From contig CAIQVJ010000008.1 in NCBI GenBank assembly GCA_903875225.1, positions 1 through 64,000 of the forward strand: a DNA stretch of 64,000 nt. Direction: 5' to 3'. This DNA is from an uncultured Pseudomonadota bacterium (GTDB taxonomy: Bacteria; Myxococcota_A; UBA796; SXON01). Each line of letters starts with the position of its first letter. The stretch's first letter is position 1. A program made the translations under genes and the position numbers. Below, piece after piece: positions 1-12,014 of this stretch. Below the pieces are notes generated by a model. The model had not been told where the DNA came from. It searched no databases and was given only the letters and a program-made list of their open reading frames with translations.

Positions 1-2
1 AC

Positions 3-1984
<1,982 letters not shown>

Positions 1985-2566
1985 CTACTGCAGGTTTACG
2001 TCGTAGCTACCGAAGCCGGAGGTCGCAGTGCCCGTGACCTGCGCCGTGCCGGCCTTCTGTACGACCCCGATGCCGTCGGGCCCGGCCTCGATCTCGCTCG
2101 TGATCGCCAGATCGAGGGTCACGACGCCCTCGAGGTCGTTGGTCATCGCAAAGTCGCCCGCGAGGGTGGCCTCCAGCGTGCCATCCGGGATGCCCCGCAG
2201 GCTCACGTCGAGCTCAGGCGGCGCGGTCGGGTCGGTGTCGTAGATGATCGCGAACGGGGTGTCGCCGTCCGTCGTGTCGTCGAGGTAGCCGACGAGCGCG
2301 ACCTGGAGCCGTAGCTCCTTGTTGTCGGACTGGCCTTGATCCACCTGCCCGGTCACCGTCATCGTGCCCCCGAGGTCCCCGTCGGCGATCTGTGGAGCGA
2401 TGTTCGCGCTGGACGCGCTGTTGTACCCGTCCATGCCGAGGTTGACCGCCCGTGTGATCCCCGCCTCGAGGCCGAGGTAGGCGCGGGCGGCATCCCGCTC
2501 GCTGTTCACGTTGGGGTTGCACGCGGTGGTGAGGAGGGCGAGGAGGGCGGCGGGTTTGAACGTCAT
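1985..2566 (-). CDS. Hypothetical lipoprotein
   Basis: This encodes 193 residues starting MTFKPAALLALLTTACNPN, a type II signal with lipobox TTAC, so Cys16 is probably acylated and the protein membrane-anchored. The mature part is acidic and predicted beta-rich (GGTMTVTGQVDQG, PELDVSLRGIPDG). It contains alternating strands such as LEGVVTLDLAITSEIE. I do not recognise a family. It is convergent with the TSP3 gene (35 bases between stops) and lies downstream of asd on the same strand with 40 bases between, so it may be read through from asd. A role cannot be assigned. Confidence 0.75.
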   Translation of the reverse strand: MTFKPAALLALLTTACNPNVNSERDAARAYLGLEAGITRAVNLGMDGYNSASSANIAPQIADGDLGGTMTVTGQVDQGQSDNKELRLQVALVGYLDDTTDGDTPFAIIYDTDPTAPPELDVSLRGIPDGTLEATLAGDFAMTNDLEGVVTLDLAITSEIEAGPDGIGVVQKAGTAQVTGTATSGFGSYDVNLQ

Positions 2567-2606
2567 CTACCCCTGGTAGGCACGGATCCCGGATCTCCTC
2601 GGGATC

Positions 2607-3644
2607 TCACACCAACCCGCGCTCCACGACCAGCTCTGCGTTGGCGACCGCGGCCCCGGCTGCGCCCCGGATCACGTTGTGCGCGAGCGCGAAGAACTTG
2701 ACGGTGAGCACGTCGCAGGGCTCGATCCGACCGACCGTCACGGTCATGCCGCCACCGGCGTCCGAATCCGTCCGGGGGGTCGGGCGGTCCCGGGCGGTGG
2801 TCACGACGATGGGGCGCTCCGGCAGGGTGGGCAGCGCGATCGGCCCACGGAACGCCGCAAGCACCGCCGTGACCTCCTCGATCGAGGGGCGGTCCCGTAG
2901 CTTTACGCTGACGGCGACCAGGTGTCCGTCCACCACGGGCACGCGGACGCAGCGGGCCGAGATCGGGAACGGAGCGGGGTCGCCCGACAAACTTCCGAGG
3001 ATCTTGCGAGGTTCCTCGGCGACCTTCTGCTCCTCGTCACCGGGGTGGGGGTGCACGTTGCCGAGCATGTCCCAGGCGCTCTCCCCCGGGTAGCCCGCGC
3101 CCGAGACCGCCTGGTAGCTGGCGCAGATCACGGCTTCGACGCCAAAGGTGGCATGCAGGGGGGCCAGGGCCATCGTCATCGGGATGCAGGTGCAGTTCGG
3201 GTTCGTGAGGATGAACCCGCCTCCTGCCCGTCGGGCCTCGCGTACCCACTCCACGTGGTGCGGGTTCACCTCGGGGATGATGAGCGGCACGCCCGCCGTC
3301 ATCCGAAAGGCGCTGGCGTTCGAGATGACGATCCGGCCAGCAGCCGCGAAAGCGGGCTCCACCTCGGCCGCGACGGCCTTGTCAAGCGCGCTGAACACGA
3401 TGGTGGACCGCACGGCCTCGGGGTTCACGGCGAGCACCCGGGCGTTCGGCATCGGGTTCTCACCGGGGAGTCGCCAGACCGTGGCGTCCTCGTACCTGCG
3501 CCCGGCCGACCGGTCCGACGCAGCGAGCTCGACCACCTCGAACCACGGGTGGTTCGCGAGCAGTTGCAGGAAACGTTGGCCCACCATGCCGGTGGCGCCG
3601 AGGATCGCGACGGGCAGACGCGCCCTGCCGGGGGTGCTGGACAT
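2607..3644 (-). CDS. asd: Aspartate-semialdehyde dehydrogenase
   Basis: Reduces L-aspartyl-4-phosphate to the semialdehyde with NADPH, the branch point to lysine/diaminopimelate, threonine and methionine. The cytoplasmic 345-residue product has the N-terminal Rossmann motif GATGMVGQRF (residues 16-25). The catalytic Cys151 sits in NPNCTCIPM, followed by the dimerisation domain with SGAGYPGE and VPVVDGHLV. The NPNCTCIPM form and length resemble the archaeal/fungal-type Asd rather than the classical E. coli type (family knowledge, not aligned here). The start ATG at 3644 gives a standard N-terminus. Transcribed away from the fatty-acid-like trio, which starts 25 bases further on the other strand, so the two share a very short promoter region. 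Confidence 0.93.
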   Translation of the reverse strand: MSSTPGRARLPVAILGATGMVGQRFLQLLANHPWFEVVELAASDRSAGRRYEDATVWRLPGENPMPNARVLAVNPEAVRSTIVFSALDKAVAAEVEPAFAAAGRIVISNASAFRMTAGVPLIIPEVNPHHVEWVREARRAGGGFILTNPNCTCIPMTMALAPLHATFGVEAVICASYQAVSGAGYPGESAWDMLGNVHPHPGDEEQKVAEEPRKILGSLSGDPAPFPISARCVRVPVVDGHLVAVSVKLRDRPSIEEVTAVLAAFRGPIALPTLPERPIVVTTARDRPTPRTDSDAGGGMTVTVGRIEPCDVLTVKFFALAHNVIRGAAGAAVANAELVVERGLV

Positions 3645-3669
3645 CGCTCGGGCCTAACCCGCGCGATAG

Positions 3670-4164
3670 ATGCGACCCATGACCTTCCCCCCCATCGAGA
3701 CCCTCATCCCTCACCGCGCCCCTCATCGGCACGTCTCCCGGATCCTGTCGGTGGATGGCACCCGCGCCGTCGCCGAGGGTGACTTCGTGCCCGACGACGT
3801 CTCCGGGCACTTTCCGGGCAGGCCGATCGTCCCCGGGGTCGTGATGGTCGAGGCCCTGGCCCAGACGCTCTGCGCGATGGCCACGCTGGCCGGAGAGCAC
3901 GGCCAGGCGGTGCTCACTGGCGTCGAGAAGGCCCGGTTCCGCGGCATCGTGTCACCGCCGTGTACGCTCACCTACGAGGTCACGGTGACCGAGCGCAGGC
4001 TCGGCGTGACCTGGGCCAAGGGACGGGTGCTGCGCGGCGAGGAGGTCGTGTGCACCGCCACGCTGCAGGCCGCCATCGTAGGGGAGGAGGTCGTTGCGGC
4101 AGCGATGCACAACGGGGCGCCGACGGCAGGGCTGAACGGGGCGAGGGGCCCGGCCGAGGCGTGA
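3670..4164 (+). CDS. FabZ-like hotdog 3-hydroxyacyl-ACP dehydratase
   Basis: Predicted to dehydrate beta-hydroxyacyl thioesters in the cytoplasm. The 164 residues contain the FabZ active-site signature GHFPGRPIVPG with His47, and Glu61 in VEALAQ, the usual catalytic pair. The C-terminal 25 residues (MHNGAPTAGLNGARGPAEA) extend beyond the fold. An ATG at 3679 is an alternative start. It heads a translationally coupled trio: its TGA stop overlaps the GTG of the next gene, whose stop in turn overlaps the ketoacyl synthase start. Housekeeping fabZ normally sits with lpxA/lpxD, so this copy probably serves a specialised acyl chain. The class is well supported; the substrate is unknown. Confidence 0.85.
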   Translation: MRPMTFPPIETLIPHRAPHRHVSRILSVDGTRAVAEGDFVPDDVSGHFPGRPIVPGVVMVEALAQTLCAMATLAGEHGQAVLTGVEKARFRGIVSPPCTLTYEVTVTERRLGVTWAKGRVLRGEEVVCTATLQAAIVGEEVVAAAMHNGAPTAGLNGARGPAEA

Positions 4165-5660
4165 AACGGGCCGTCGTCATCGGGTCTGGAGCCGGCGGGC
4201 TGGCCTCTGCTGTGCTCCTCGCAGAGCGCGGGTGGAGCGTGACCGTGCTGGAACAACACACGCGCGCAGGGGGGTTCCTCCACCGGTTCTTCCGGGCGGG
4301 GATCGGGTACGACACCGGATTCCACTACGTGGGTTCGGCGGGAAAGGACCAGCTCATCTGGCGGCTGCTCGGGCATCTGGGCATCCGGGAGCACCTGAAG
4401 ATCCGTCCGCTCGACCCCGAGGGGTTCGACTGGATCCGGTTTCCCGGGCTCGACTTCCACGTGCCCTCCGGGGTGGATCGCTTCGGGGAGCGCCTGCGGC
4501 AGACCTTTCCGCACGAGGCGGCGGGCATCCGGAGGTACATCGAGCTGCACAAGGCGGCGGCAGCATCATACGGCTGGTACAACCTCGACCTGTCGATACC
4601 GATAGAGCGGGTGCTGCGTGTGGAGGAGGTCACCCTCCGGTCCGTGCTCGACGACTGCTTCACCGACGAGCGCATCCGCGGCGTCGTCTCCGGCCAGGCC
4701 GCGCTCTACGGCGTGCCGCCCCGCGATGCCCCCTTCGGCCTGCACGCGATCGTCACCGACCACTTCCTGCAGGGCGCCTGCACGGTGGAGGGGGGAGGGG
4801 ACCGTGTCGCGCTCGAGCTGGTCCGTCGGCTGCGGAGCCTCGGCGGGACGATCTGCTTCCGCGCCCGGGCGGAGCACATCGACGTTCAGGATGGCGCTGC
4901 GGTGGCGGTCATCGCAGGCGGCGTGCGCTACGACGCGGATCTGGTGATCGCCAACGCGCATCCCAAGCACGTGCTCGACCTGCTCCCGGAGGGCGCCACG
5001 CGTCCGGCGTACCGCGATCGCGTACGCGACGCCCTGCCCGGGCGAGCGCACCTCGGCGTGTACATGCGGGTGAAGGGTGACCTCACGCCGCTTCAGAACC
5101 GCAACCTGTACAGGTTCAGCGCTTTTGACGAGGACACTCTGGATCGCGCTGCAACCCCGGACAACATCCCGTTCTGGTTCCTCACCGCCCCGGGGACACG
5201 CGAGGCGCGACGAGCCGGGAGTGAGCAGGTGGTGCTCGCCCTGCTCCAGACGGACTGGGAGCATGCTCGCGGCGGTGCGGATCCGGGCACCCCCGGGGAG
5301 AGCCCGAGCTACAGCTCACCTGCCTACCTCGAGTGGAAGGCTGCCATGCTCGCGCGCTTCTTGAGCACCTTCAACATCGATTTTCCGGACTGGGAGGTGC
5401 TCCGCGCGGAGGCCTCGACCCCGCTCACGACCTGGCGGTACACCGGCTCTCCCGCGGGTGCGACGTACGGGCACTACCACTCGGTCGGGCAGATGGGCAA
5501 GTATCGGCTTCCGATGAAGGTTCGCGTGAAAAACCTGCTCCAGGTGGGCCACGCGGTCGGATTTCCGGGTATCTGCGGGGCCATGATGACGGCGTACGCG
5601 GCGGTTGGCGAAATCGTAGGTTCCGAGCAGTTGGTCTCAGAGCTCAAGGAGACGGCGTGA
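4161..5660 (+). CDS. FAD-dependent oxidoreductase, retinol saturase/CrtI-like
   Basis: A 499-residue flavoprotein of the phytoene desaturase / all-trans-retinol 13,14-reductase group, which adds or removes hydrogen at polyene double bonds. The N-terminus carries the dinucleotide-binding motif GSGAGGLASAVLLAERG followed by VLEQHTRAGG. GFHYVGS follows, and near the C-terminus YTGSPAGATYGHYHSVGQ and NLLQVGHAVGFPGICGAM, the FAD-closing region of this family. The start is GTG at 4161, overlapping the dehydratase stop (GTGA), because the FAD motif begins just after it; upstream in-frame codons overlap the dehydratase. The gene order dehydratase, oxidoreductase, ketoacyl synthase suggests action on an ACP-bound unsaturated acyl chain rather than a carotenoid. 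That substrate is inference. Confidence 0.85.
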   Translation: MKRAVVIGSGAGGLASAVLLAERGWSVTVLEQHTRAGGFLHRFFRAGIGYDTGFHYVGSAGKDQLIWRLLGHLGIREHLKIRPLDPEGFDWIRFPGLDFHVPSGVDRFGERLRQTFPHEAAGIRRYIELHKAAAASYGWYNLDLSIPIERVLRVEEVTLRSVLDDCFTDERIRGVVSGQAALYGVPPRDAPFGLHAIVTDHFLQGACTVEGGGDRVALELVRRLRSLGGTICFRARAEHIDVQDGAAVAVIAGGVRYDADLVIANAHPKHVLDLLPEGATRPAYRDRVRDALPGRAHLGVYMRVKGDLTPLQNRNLYRFSAFDEDTLDRAATPDNIPFWFLTAPGTREARRAGSEQVVLALLQTDWEHARGGADPGTPGESPSYSSPAYLEWKAAMLARFLSTFNIDFPDWEVLRAEASTPLTTWRYTGSPAGATYGHYHSVGQMGKYRLPMKVRVKNLLQVGHAVGFPGICGAMMTAYAAVGEIVGSEQLVSELKETA

Positions 5661-6874
5661 TGCGACGCGTAGTTGTGACCGGGATGGGCCTCGTCTCTCC
5701 GCTGGGCGGTGACCCGGAGGCGATGTGGAGATCGGTGCTGGCCAAGGAGAGCGGTGTCGCTGCGATGCCCTCGTTCGCGTCGGTCGGCGACCTGGGCACC
5801 CAGATCGGCGCGCCGGTGCGGGACTTCCTGCCCGAACGGATCCCGCGCAAGGTTCGGCGCAGCATGTCGCGCATGTCGCAGTACGCGACGGCCGCGGCCA
5901 CGGACGCCCTGGCGAGCGCACGGTTTCCGATGGACGAGCTCTCCAGCGGCCGCGTGGCGATCGCGGCGGGTTCGACCACCGGCTCCCCGGACGCGATGGA
6001 GGAATTCTGGCGTGAGTTCATCGCCACGAACTCGATCCGCGGGATCCAGAGCACGGCCTTCTTGAAGGTCATGTCTCACACGGTTTCCAGCCATCTGGCC
6101 CTGGCGTTCGGCGTGACCGGCCCGATCCACTCGCCGTGCTGTGCCTGCGCGGTCTCCAACCAGGCCGTGGGCATCGGGCTCGACCTCATCCGGCTCAACC
6201 GGGCAGACGCCGTGATCGCCGGCGGGGCGGATGAGCTCTCCGTACTCTCGGCGGCCACCTTCGATGTCGTGCGCGCCGGGTGTCGGGGCTGGGGCGACTC
6301 GCCCACGCTTCGGCCTGCGCCGTTCGACCGCACGCGGGACGGCGTGGTCTGCGCGGAGGGGTCTGCGATCGTGATCCTCGAAGAGCGGCAGCGTGCGATC
6401 GCTCGCGGGGCTCCGATCCTGTGCGAGGTGCTCGGCTACGGCGAGTCCTGCGACGCGAACCACATGTCCACGCCCGAGCCGACCGGCATGCAGCACGCGA
6501 TGGAGCGGGCGTTGGCCGACGCGGGGCTCCCGGCGAGCGCCGTGGACTACATCTGTGCCCATGCAACCGGCACCCAGCTCGGGGATGCTTCCGAGGCCCG
6601 CGCGACCTTTGACGTGTTTGGTGACCAGGTGCCCGTCACCAGCTTGAAGGGACACTTCGGACACATGCTCGCGGCGTGCGGCACCACCGAGCTCATCGCC
6701 TGCATCCTCGGGATGCGCGACGGGATCGTGCCCCCGACGCGAAACCTGGTGGACCCGGATGTCGCGCCGATCTTCCTGCCCACGGAGCCGCTGAGGCGAG
6801 AGCAGAACGTGATCGTGAGCAACAACTTCGCGTTCGGTGGGATCAACGCCTCGCTGGTGATCGGGCGGGGCTGA
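5660..6874 (+). CDS. Beta-ketoacyl-ACP synthase (FabB/FabF type)
   Basis: Catalyses Claisen condensation of an acyl chain with malonyl-ACP. The 404 residues begin MRRVVVTGMGLVSPLGG, a typical KAS N-terminus. The active-site Cys is Cys163 in PCCACAVS, and the two histidines lie in CAHATGTQLGD and SLKGHFGHMLAACG. NNFAFGGINASLV closes the thiolase fold. The start ATG at 5660 overlaps the preceding TGA (TGATG), so it is translationally coupled to the oxidoreductase. The PCCACA sequence around the nucleophile is unusual; FabB commonly has SSACAT. No acyl carrier protein is encoded beside the trio, so it must borrow one. Confident on enzyme class, not on product. Confidence 0.9.
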   Translation: MRRVVVTGMGLVSPLGGDPEAMWRSVLAKESGVAAMPSFASVGDLGTQIGAPVRDFLPERIPRKVRRSMSRMSQYATAAATDALASARFPMDELSSGRVAIAAGSTTGSPDAMEEFWREFIATNSIRGIQSTAFLKVMSHTVSSHLALAFGVTGPIHSPCCACAVSNQAVGIGLDLIRLNRADAVIAGGADELSVLSAATFDVVRAGCRGWGDSPTLRPAPFDRTRDGVVCAEGSAIVILEERQRAIARGAPILCEVLGYGESCDANHMSTPEPTGMQHAMERALADAGLPASAVDYICAHATGTQLGDASEARATFDVFGDQVPVTSLKGHFGHMLAACGTTELIACILGMRDGIVPPTRNLVDPDVAPIFLPTEPLRREQNVIVSNNFAFGGINASLVIGRG

Positions 6875-7058
6875 GGGCGCGGGCGCGGGGCGATGCGTGC
6901 GGGAGCGCCGGCATCGTAGGCAGGGAGTCCGCCCGCCTCAGCCCGTAGCCGCGCGGTCCGGTCCCATCGCCCCCGGCGGCCGCTCGCTGGCGCACCAACG
7001 CACGTGAGGCCCGCGCGCCGGGGGATGGATTACGGGGTGCAAGCACCGCCGAGGTCCG

Positions 7059-8071
<1,013 letters not shown>

Positions 8072-8075
<4 letters not shown>

Positions 8076-8773
8076 CGCTGGATGCCCAGAACGCCCGGTC
8101 GTTCACGCGGCTGGTGGGGCCTGGCACGCTCGCGACGCTCCACCTCGTCGTCCCTGGCGCTCTCCTCGTGCTCGTCGGCTGCAGCGGCCCGCCCGACGAC
8201 AGCGCCACGCCCCAGGACCCGGATGCTGACGCCGACACCGACGCCGACACCGACGCCGACACCGACGCCGACACCGACGCGGACACCGATTCGGACTCCG
8301 ACACGGACACCGATGGGGACACCGCAACCCCCTCCGGCCTCCTCTGGTTCGCTGGTGACGCCCGGACGAGCGACGGTGCCTTCGTCGACGGCCACTTCGG
8401 CTTCGTGCTCACCGACGAGGGCCTGAACGTGCTGTGCACGGACCTGGCCGAGTGGTCCGAGACCGGCGCTCCGGTACCAGCGGGATGCACGTCCTGCGAT
8501 TGGGCGTTCAACCTGCGGCTCTCCGGGAGCACCGCCGGTGGCGCCACGTGCGCGAGCGCCGGCCTCCTGGACGGACAATGGAACGGCTTCACCGCCTCGT
8601 GGGGGTTCAGCCCCTCCTATGAAGGCTTCGACACGGTCGTGATGTTCTACAGCACGACCTATGGCTGGACCCCGTTCGCCTACAACTACGAGGGGGAGGG
8701 CTACAACACCGGCGACGCGAGCGGCATGACGTTCATGCGGTTCTACAACTACGCGTACTACGCCGATCCGTAG
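8072..8773 (+). CDS. Hypothetical lipoprotein with Asp/Ala/Thr stalk
   Basis: A 233-residue product with signal LVVPGALLVLVGCSG; Cys37 is the predicted lipidated residue. It carries a DADTDADTD stalk (about residues 49-84) and a globular domain of unknown family. That domain contains LLWFAGDART, CTDLAEWSETGAPVPAGCTSCDWAFNLRL and an aromatic end (FMRFYNYAYYADP). Four cysteines in the middle could form disulfides. The GTG start at 8072 overlaps the preceding TGA (GTGA), so the two stalked lipoproteins are probably made together in fixed ratio. No function can be given. It is convergent with lpxC, with three bases between stops. Confidence 0.8.
8216..8322 (+). repeat. 12-bp GACGCCGACACC repeat encoding DADT stalk
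   Basis: A tandem 12-base unit encoding Asp-Ala-Asp-Thr, five to six copies, grading into DSDSDTDTDGD. It is the same kind of acidic linker as in the upstream gene but built from a different DNA unit, so the two stalks probably expanded independently. Confidence 0.85.
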
Positions 8774-8776
8774 TCG

Positions 8777-9586
8777 CTACCCCGCCCTCGAGGCCTCGAA
8801 GAGCCGTCTGTGCAGCTCATGCCCCGCCTTGTAGGCACGAAGCCGCCCGAAGATCGGGGCGCCGAGCAGGGCAGCGTCGCCCACGGCGTCGAGCGCCTTG
8901 TGGCGCACCGCCTCGTCGTGGCCGCGCAGTCCCTCGGGGTTCAGCACTCCGGCGTCGTCGTATACGACCGTGTTCTCGAGCGAAGCGCCGCGCGCCAGGC
9001 CGCTCGCCCACAGCCGCTCGGCGTCTGCCCGAAAGCCGAAGGTCCGGGCGCCGGCCAGTTGGTGGAAGTGGTGGCCGGTGACCGGTCCGCTCCAGCTCTG
9101 TCGGCCGATGTGGGGGTGAGGGAAGTCGACCGTGACGTCCACCTCGAACGCGGAGGCGGGGACGAGCTCGGCCCAGGCGTCACCGTTCTCGACACGCAGC
9201 GCGCGGCGGATGGTGACGGGGCGTCGGAGGCCGGCCTGCGCGCGGAGCCCGGCGTTGTGCAGCGCTGCGACCCACACCCGCGCGGAGCCGTCGAGCACGG
9301 GCACCTCGGGGCCGTCGACCGCGATCCGGGCGTTGTCGACCCCGGCGGCGTGCATGGCGGCCAGGAGGTGTTCGACCATGGTGATGCGCGCGCGTCCATT
9401 GCCGAGCGTAGTCGCGAGCCGTGTGTCGACAACCGCGTCGAGCAGCGCGGGGATCTCGACCCCCGACACGACGAACACGCGACCGCTGCCCACGGGCGCG
9501 GGATCGACCTGGACGGACGCGGGTGAGCCCGTGTGGAGGCCGATTCCGCGGACGAGGAACGGGCGCGCGAGGGTGTGTTGCCACAT
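8777..9586 (-). CDS. lpxC: UDP-3-O-acyl-N-acetylglucosamine deacetylase
   Basis: The first committed step of lipid A synthesis: zinc-dependent removal of the acetyl group from UDP-3-O-acyl-GlcNAc in the cytoplasm. The 269 residues start MWQHTLARPFLVRGIGLHTG, the characteristic LpxC N-terminus. An in-frame ATG 24 codons further upstream would add an unrelated extension, so the ATG at 9586 is preferred. Zinc ligands are in MVEHLLAAM and HKALDAVGDAALLG; GHEL lies near the end. The product is a little shorter than the roughly 305 residues of E. coli LpxC. It follows ruvB by 68 bases on the same strand. Its presence shows that the organism makes lipid A. Confidence 0.93.
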   Translation of the reverse strand: MWQHTLARPFLVRGIGLHTGSPASVQVDPAPVGSGRVFVVSGVEIPALLDAVVDTRLATTLGNGRARITMVEHLLAAMHAAGVDNARIAVDGPEVPVLDGSARVWVAALHNAGLRAQAGLRRPVTIRRALRVENGDAWAELVPASAFEVDVTVDFPHPHIGRQSWSGPVTGHHFHQLAGARTFGFRADAERLWASGLARGASLENTVVYDDAGVLNPEGLRGHDEAVRHKALDAVGDAALLGAPIFGRLRAYKAGHELHRRLFEASRAG

Positions 9587-9654
9587 CGCGCTGTCTATAC
9601 TCGCGATCCGCTCTGTCTGTGTGGCAATTCCGCGAGGGGAGGGGGCCCGCGCAG

Positions 9655-10662
9655 TCAAAAGAGCTTGCCCCCGCGCGAGAGCCCGATGATCCCCCAGCCC
9701 GTGGAGGTGAGGACCCGCCCCTGCGGCGTGCGCTGCAGCAGCCCCTCGCGGATGAGGAAAGGCTCGTAGACCTCCTCGATGGTGTCCTGCTCCTCGCCGA
9801 TCGCGGCCGCGAGGTTCGAGAGGCCGACAGGGCCGCCGTCGAACCGCTTGCCGATGGCGACGAGGATCTTCCGGTCCATCGCGTCGAGGCCCCGCGCGTC
9901 GACCTCGAGGCGCTCGAGCGCCCGGCGGGTGAGGGCGAGATCGATCCGTCCGCCGGTCTCCACCTGCGCGAAGTCCCGGATCCGGCGGAGCAGGCGGTTG
10001 GCGATGCGGGGGGTGCCGCGGGCTCGACTCGCCAGCTCCACGCCGGCGTCGGGGTCCATGTCCAGGGCCATGCAGTCGGCCGAGCGCCGGATGATCTGCA
10101 GCAGCTCCTCCGGCGTGTAGAAGTCGAGCACGCAGTGGATGCCGAACCGGGCCCGCAGGGGGGTGGTGAGCATGCCCGAGCGGGTCGTGGCGCCCACGAG
10201 GGTGAAGCGCTGGAGGGGCAGTCGCACGGACTGCGCGCCCGGCCCGGAGCCCATCAGGATGTCGATCTGGTAGTCCTCCATCGCCGGGTAGAGGATCTCC
10301 TCCACCGCGCGGTTCATGCGGTGGATCTCGTCGATGAACAGCACCTCGCGAGGCTGGAGCTGGGTGAGGATGCCCGCGAGATCGCCGCCGCGCTCCAGCG
10401 TTGGGCCCGCTGCCACGCGGATCGTGGTGCCGAGCTCCTCCGCGAGGATGTGCGCGAGGGAGGTCTTCCCGAGGCCGGGCGGCCCGGAGAGCAGCACGTG
10501 GTCGAGCGCCTCGCCCCGCTGCAGCGCCGCGCGAACGTACACCCGCAGGTTGTCCTTGATGCGGTCCTGGCCGGTGTAGTCCTCGAACCTTCGCGGCCGG
10601 AGCGCGGGGTCCTGCTCGTCGGCCTGCGCGGTGGGATCGGTGTCGTCGTTCATCCGGCTCAT
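9655..10662 (-). CDS. ruvB: Holliday junction branch-migration ATPase RuvB
   Basis: The hexameric AAA+ motor that drives branch migration with RuvA during recombination repair. The 335 residues have [11 protein letters not shown] at the start, Walker [10 protein letters not shown], Walker [10 protein letters not shown], sensor [18 protein letters not shown] and the C-terminal winged helix ending [13 protein letters not shown]. ATGs at 10662 and 10653 are both possible starts; the first overlaps the ruvA stop by four bases and is kept. It is the third gene of a ruvC-ruvA-ruvB block. Confidence 0.97.
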   Translation of the reverse strand: MSRMNDDTDPTAQADEQDPALRPRRFEDYTGQDRIKDNLRVYVRAALQRGEALDHVLLSGPPGLGKTSLAHILAEELGTTIRVAAGPTLERGGDLAGILTQLQPREVLFIDEIHRMNRAVEEILYPAMEDYQIDILMGSGPGAQSVRLPLQRFTLVGATTRSGMLTTPLRARFGIHCVLDFYTPEELLQIIRRSADCMALDMDPDAGVELASRARGTPRIANRLLRRIRDFAQVETGGRIDLALTRRALERLEVDARGLDAMDRKILVAIGKRFDGGPVGLSNLAAAIGEEQDTIEEVYEPFLIREGLLQRTPQGRVLTSTGWGIIGLSRGGKLF

Positions 10663-11285
10663 CGGGTTTCCGTCGGTCGGGAGTAGGCGCTTCCGCCGCT
10701 CAACACGCGCAGCGCGGCGGTGATCCGCTCGCCGAGCGAACGTTCGGCCAGCCCCTCGGCCTTGATGCGCTCCGAGGCGAGATCGATCTCGCTGCGCTTG
10801 TAGCCCAACTGCGCGAGCGCGACCGCGAAGCTGTCATCGACCTTCGGCGGGGCGGCGACCACGACGCCGCTGACCGCGGTGGGCGCGACGCTCATCTTGC
10901 CGCGGAGCTCGAGGACGAGGCGCTCGGCGGTCTTCTTGCCCACGCCGCTGATCGACGAGAGGGTCTTGAGATCGTTCGACTCGATAGCGAGCGCAAGCTG
11001 CTGGGCGGTGTAGCGGCTCAGCGCGTTGAGCCCGAGGCGGGGGCCGATCTGGCTCACGCTGATCAGGTGCTCGAACACGGCCTTGTCCTCGCGCGTTCGG
11101 AAGCCGTAGAGCGTGATGGCGTCCTCCCGCACGGCCGTGTGCACCCAGAGCGTGACGGCGTCGCCGTCTTTCAGCGCCTCGGCATCGCGCAGGGGCACGC
11201 CGACCGCGTAGCCGACTCCCTGCACGTCCACGATGAGCTGATCGCCCGCGATGTCAGCCACCGCGCCGCTCAAGCGCGCGATCAT
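10659..11285 (-). CDS. ruvA: Holliday junction DNA-binding protein RuvA
   Basis: Binds the four-way junction as a tetramer and loads RuvB. The 208 residues show the OB-fold start [12 protein letters not shown] and [13 protein letters not shown]. The helix-hairpin-helix region has [16 protein letters not shown] and [20 protein letters not shown], and a C-terminal RuvB-interacting domain ([15 protein letters not shown]) follows. Overlaps of four bases with both ruvC and ruvB indicate a single operon with translational coupling. Confidence 0.96.
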   Translation of the reverse strand: MIARLSGAVADIAGDQLIVDVQGVGYAVGVPLRDAEALKDGDAVTLWVHTAVREDAITLYGFRTREDKAVFEHLISVSQIGPRLGLNALSRYTAQQLALAIESNDLKTLSSISGVGKKTAERLVLELRGKMSVAPTAVSGVVVAAPPKVDDSFAVALAQLGYKRSEIDLASERIKAEGLAERSLGERITAALRVLSGGSAYSRPTETR

Positions 11286-11917
11286 CCGGGCACCTTGAGG
11301 GCGGGAACCGCCGGGACCTTGACGCCCCAGGAGGCGGGCGACCGGGGGTCGAGCTTCCTCGTGCGCTTCACCACGCCCAGCGCGAGCACGCGCCCGGCGT
11401 GCAGGTGGTGGGTCATCGCGATCGCGCAGGCGTCCCGCGCGTGTTCGGAAGAGAGCATGGGGCTCTGCGCGGACTCACCCAAGAGCATCTGGACCATCCT
11501 CCCAATCTGCGCCTTGTCTGCCTTCCCGCTGCCTGCCACCGACTGTTTGATCACCGACGCATTGTACTCGTGCACTGGCAGCCCGGCCTCTGCGAGCGCG
11601 GCGAGCGCCACGCCGCGCGCCTGTCCGAGCACGAGGGCCGACTGGGCAGAGCGATGGCTGAAGATCGCCTCCACGGAGGCTGCGGTGGCCCGGTGACCCA
11701 GCGCCACGGCGCGCAGCTCCCGCAGGATCTGGGCGAGCCTCGACGCCATCCCGGCCTCCGGGTCGGTGTGGATCACGCCCGCGGCCTCCACCTGGAAGCG
11801 ACCGTTCGTCCGGACGACCAGCGCCCAGCCCGTGTGCCTCGAGCCGGGGTCCACGCCAAGGACCCGGGGCCCGGAGGCGGCGGGCTCGGAGGCTGGAGGT
11901 GGCACGAGCACGTTCAC
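11282..11917 (-). CDS. ruvC: Crossover junction endodeoxyribonuclease RuvC
   Basis: Resolves Holliday junctions by paired cuts. The 211 residues have an RNase H-like core: VLGVDPGSRHTGWALV supplies the first catalytic Asp, VEAIFSHRSAQSALVLGQARG the Glu, and SEHARDACAIAMTHHL the C-terminal acidic residues. An N-terminal extension of about 18 residues (VLVPPPASEPAASG) and a C-terminal tail beyond the fold are extra. The start is GTG at 11917; no ATG precedes the core in this frame. First gene of the ruv block, divergent from the phosphoesterase-like gene with 97 bases between. Confidence 0.94.
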   Translation of the reverse strand: MNVLVPPPASEPAASGPRVLGVDPGSRHTGWALVVRTNGRFQVEAAGVIHTDPEAGMASRLAQILRELRAVALGHRATAASVEAIFSHRSAQSALVLGQARGVALAALAEAGLPVHEYNASVIKQSVAGSGKADKAQIGRMVQMLLGESAQSPMLSSEHARDACAIAMTHHLHAGRVLALGVVKRTRKLDPRSPASWGVKVPAVPALKVPG

Positions 11918-12014
11918 ACACGGGGAATAACTGAACGGGCGTGCCGGTTCAAGGGCGACCCGCTCGAACGTATCGGGTTCGCCCGGTTACCTTGCTCCGC
12001 CTTCTGGAAACCTG

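Noticed and set aside
7027-7040. GG-N10-GC element before the FGE-like lipoprotein as a sigma-54 promoter
   Set aside because: Spacing fits, but the -24 box reads TGGATTA instead of TGGCACG, too weak in GC-rich DNA.
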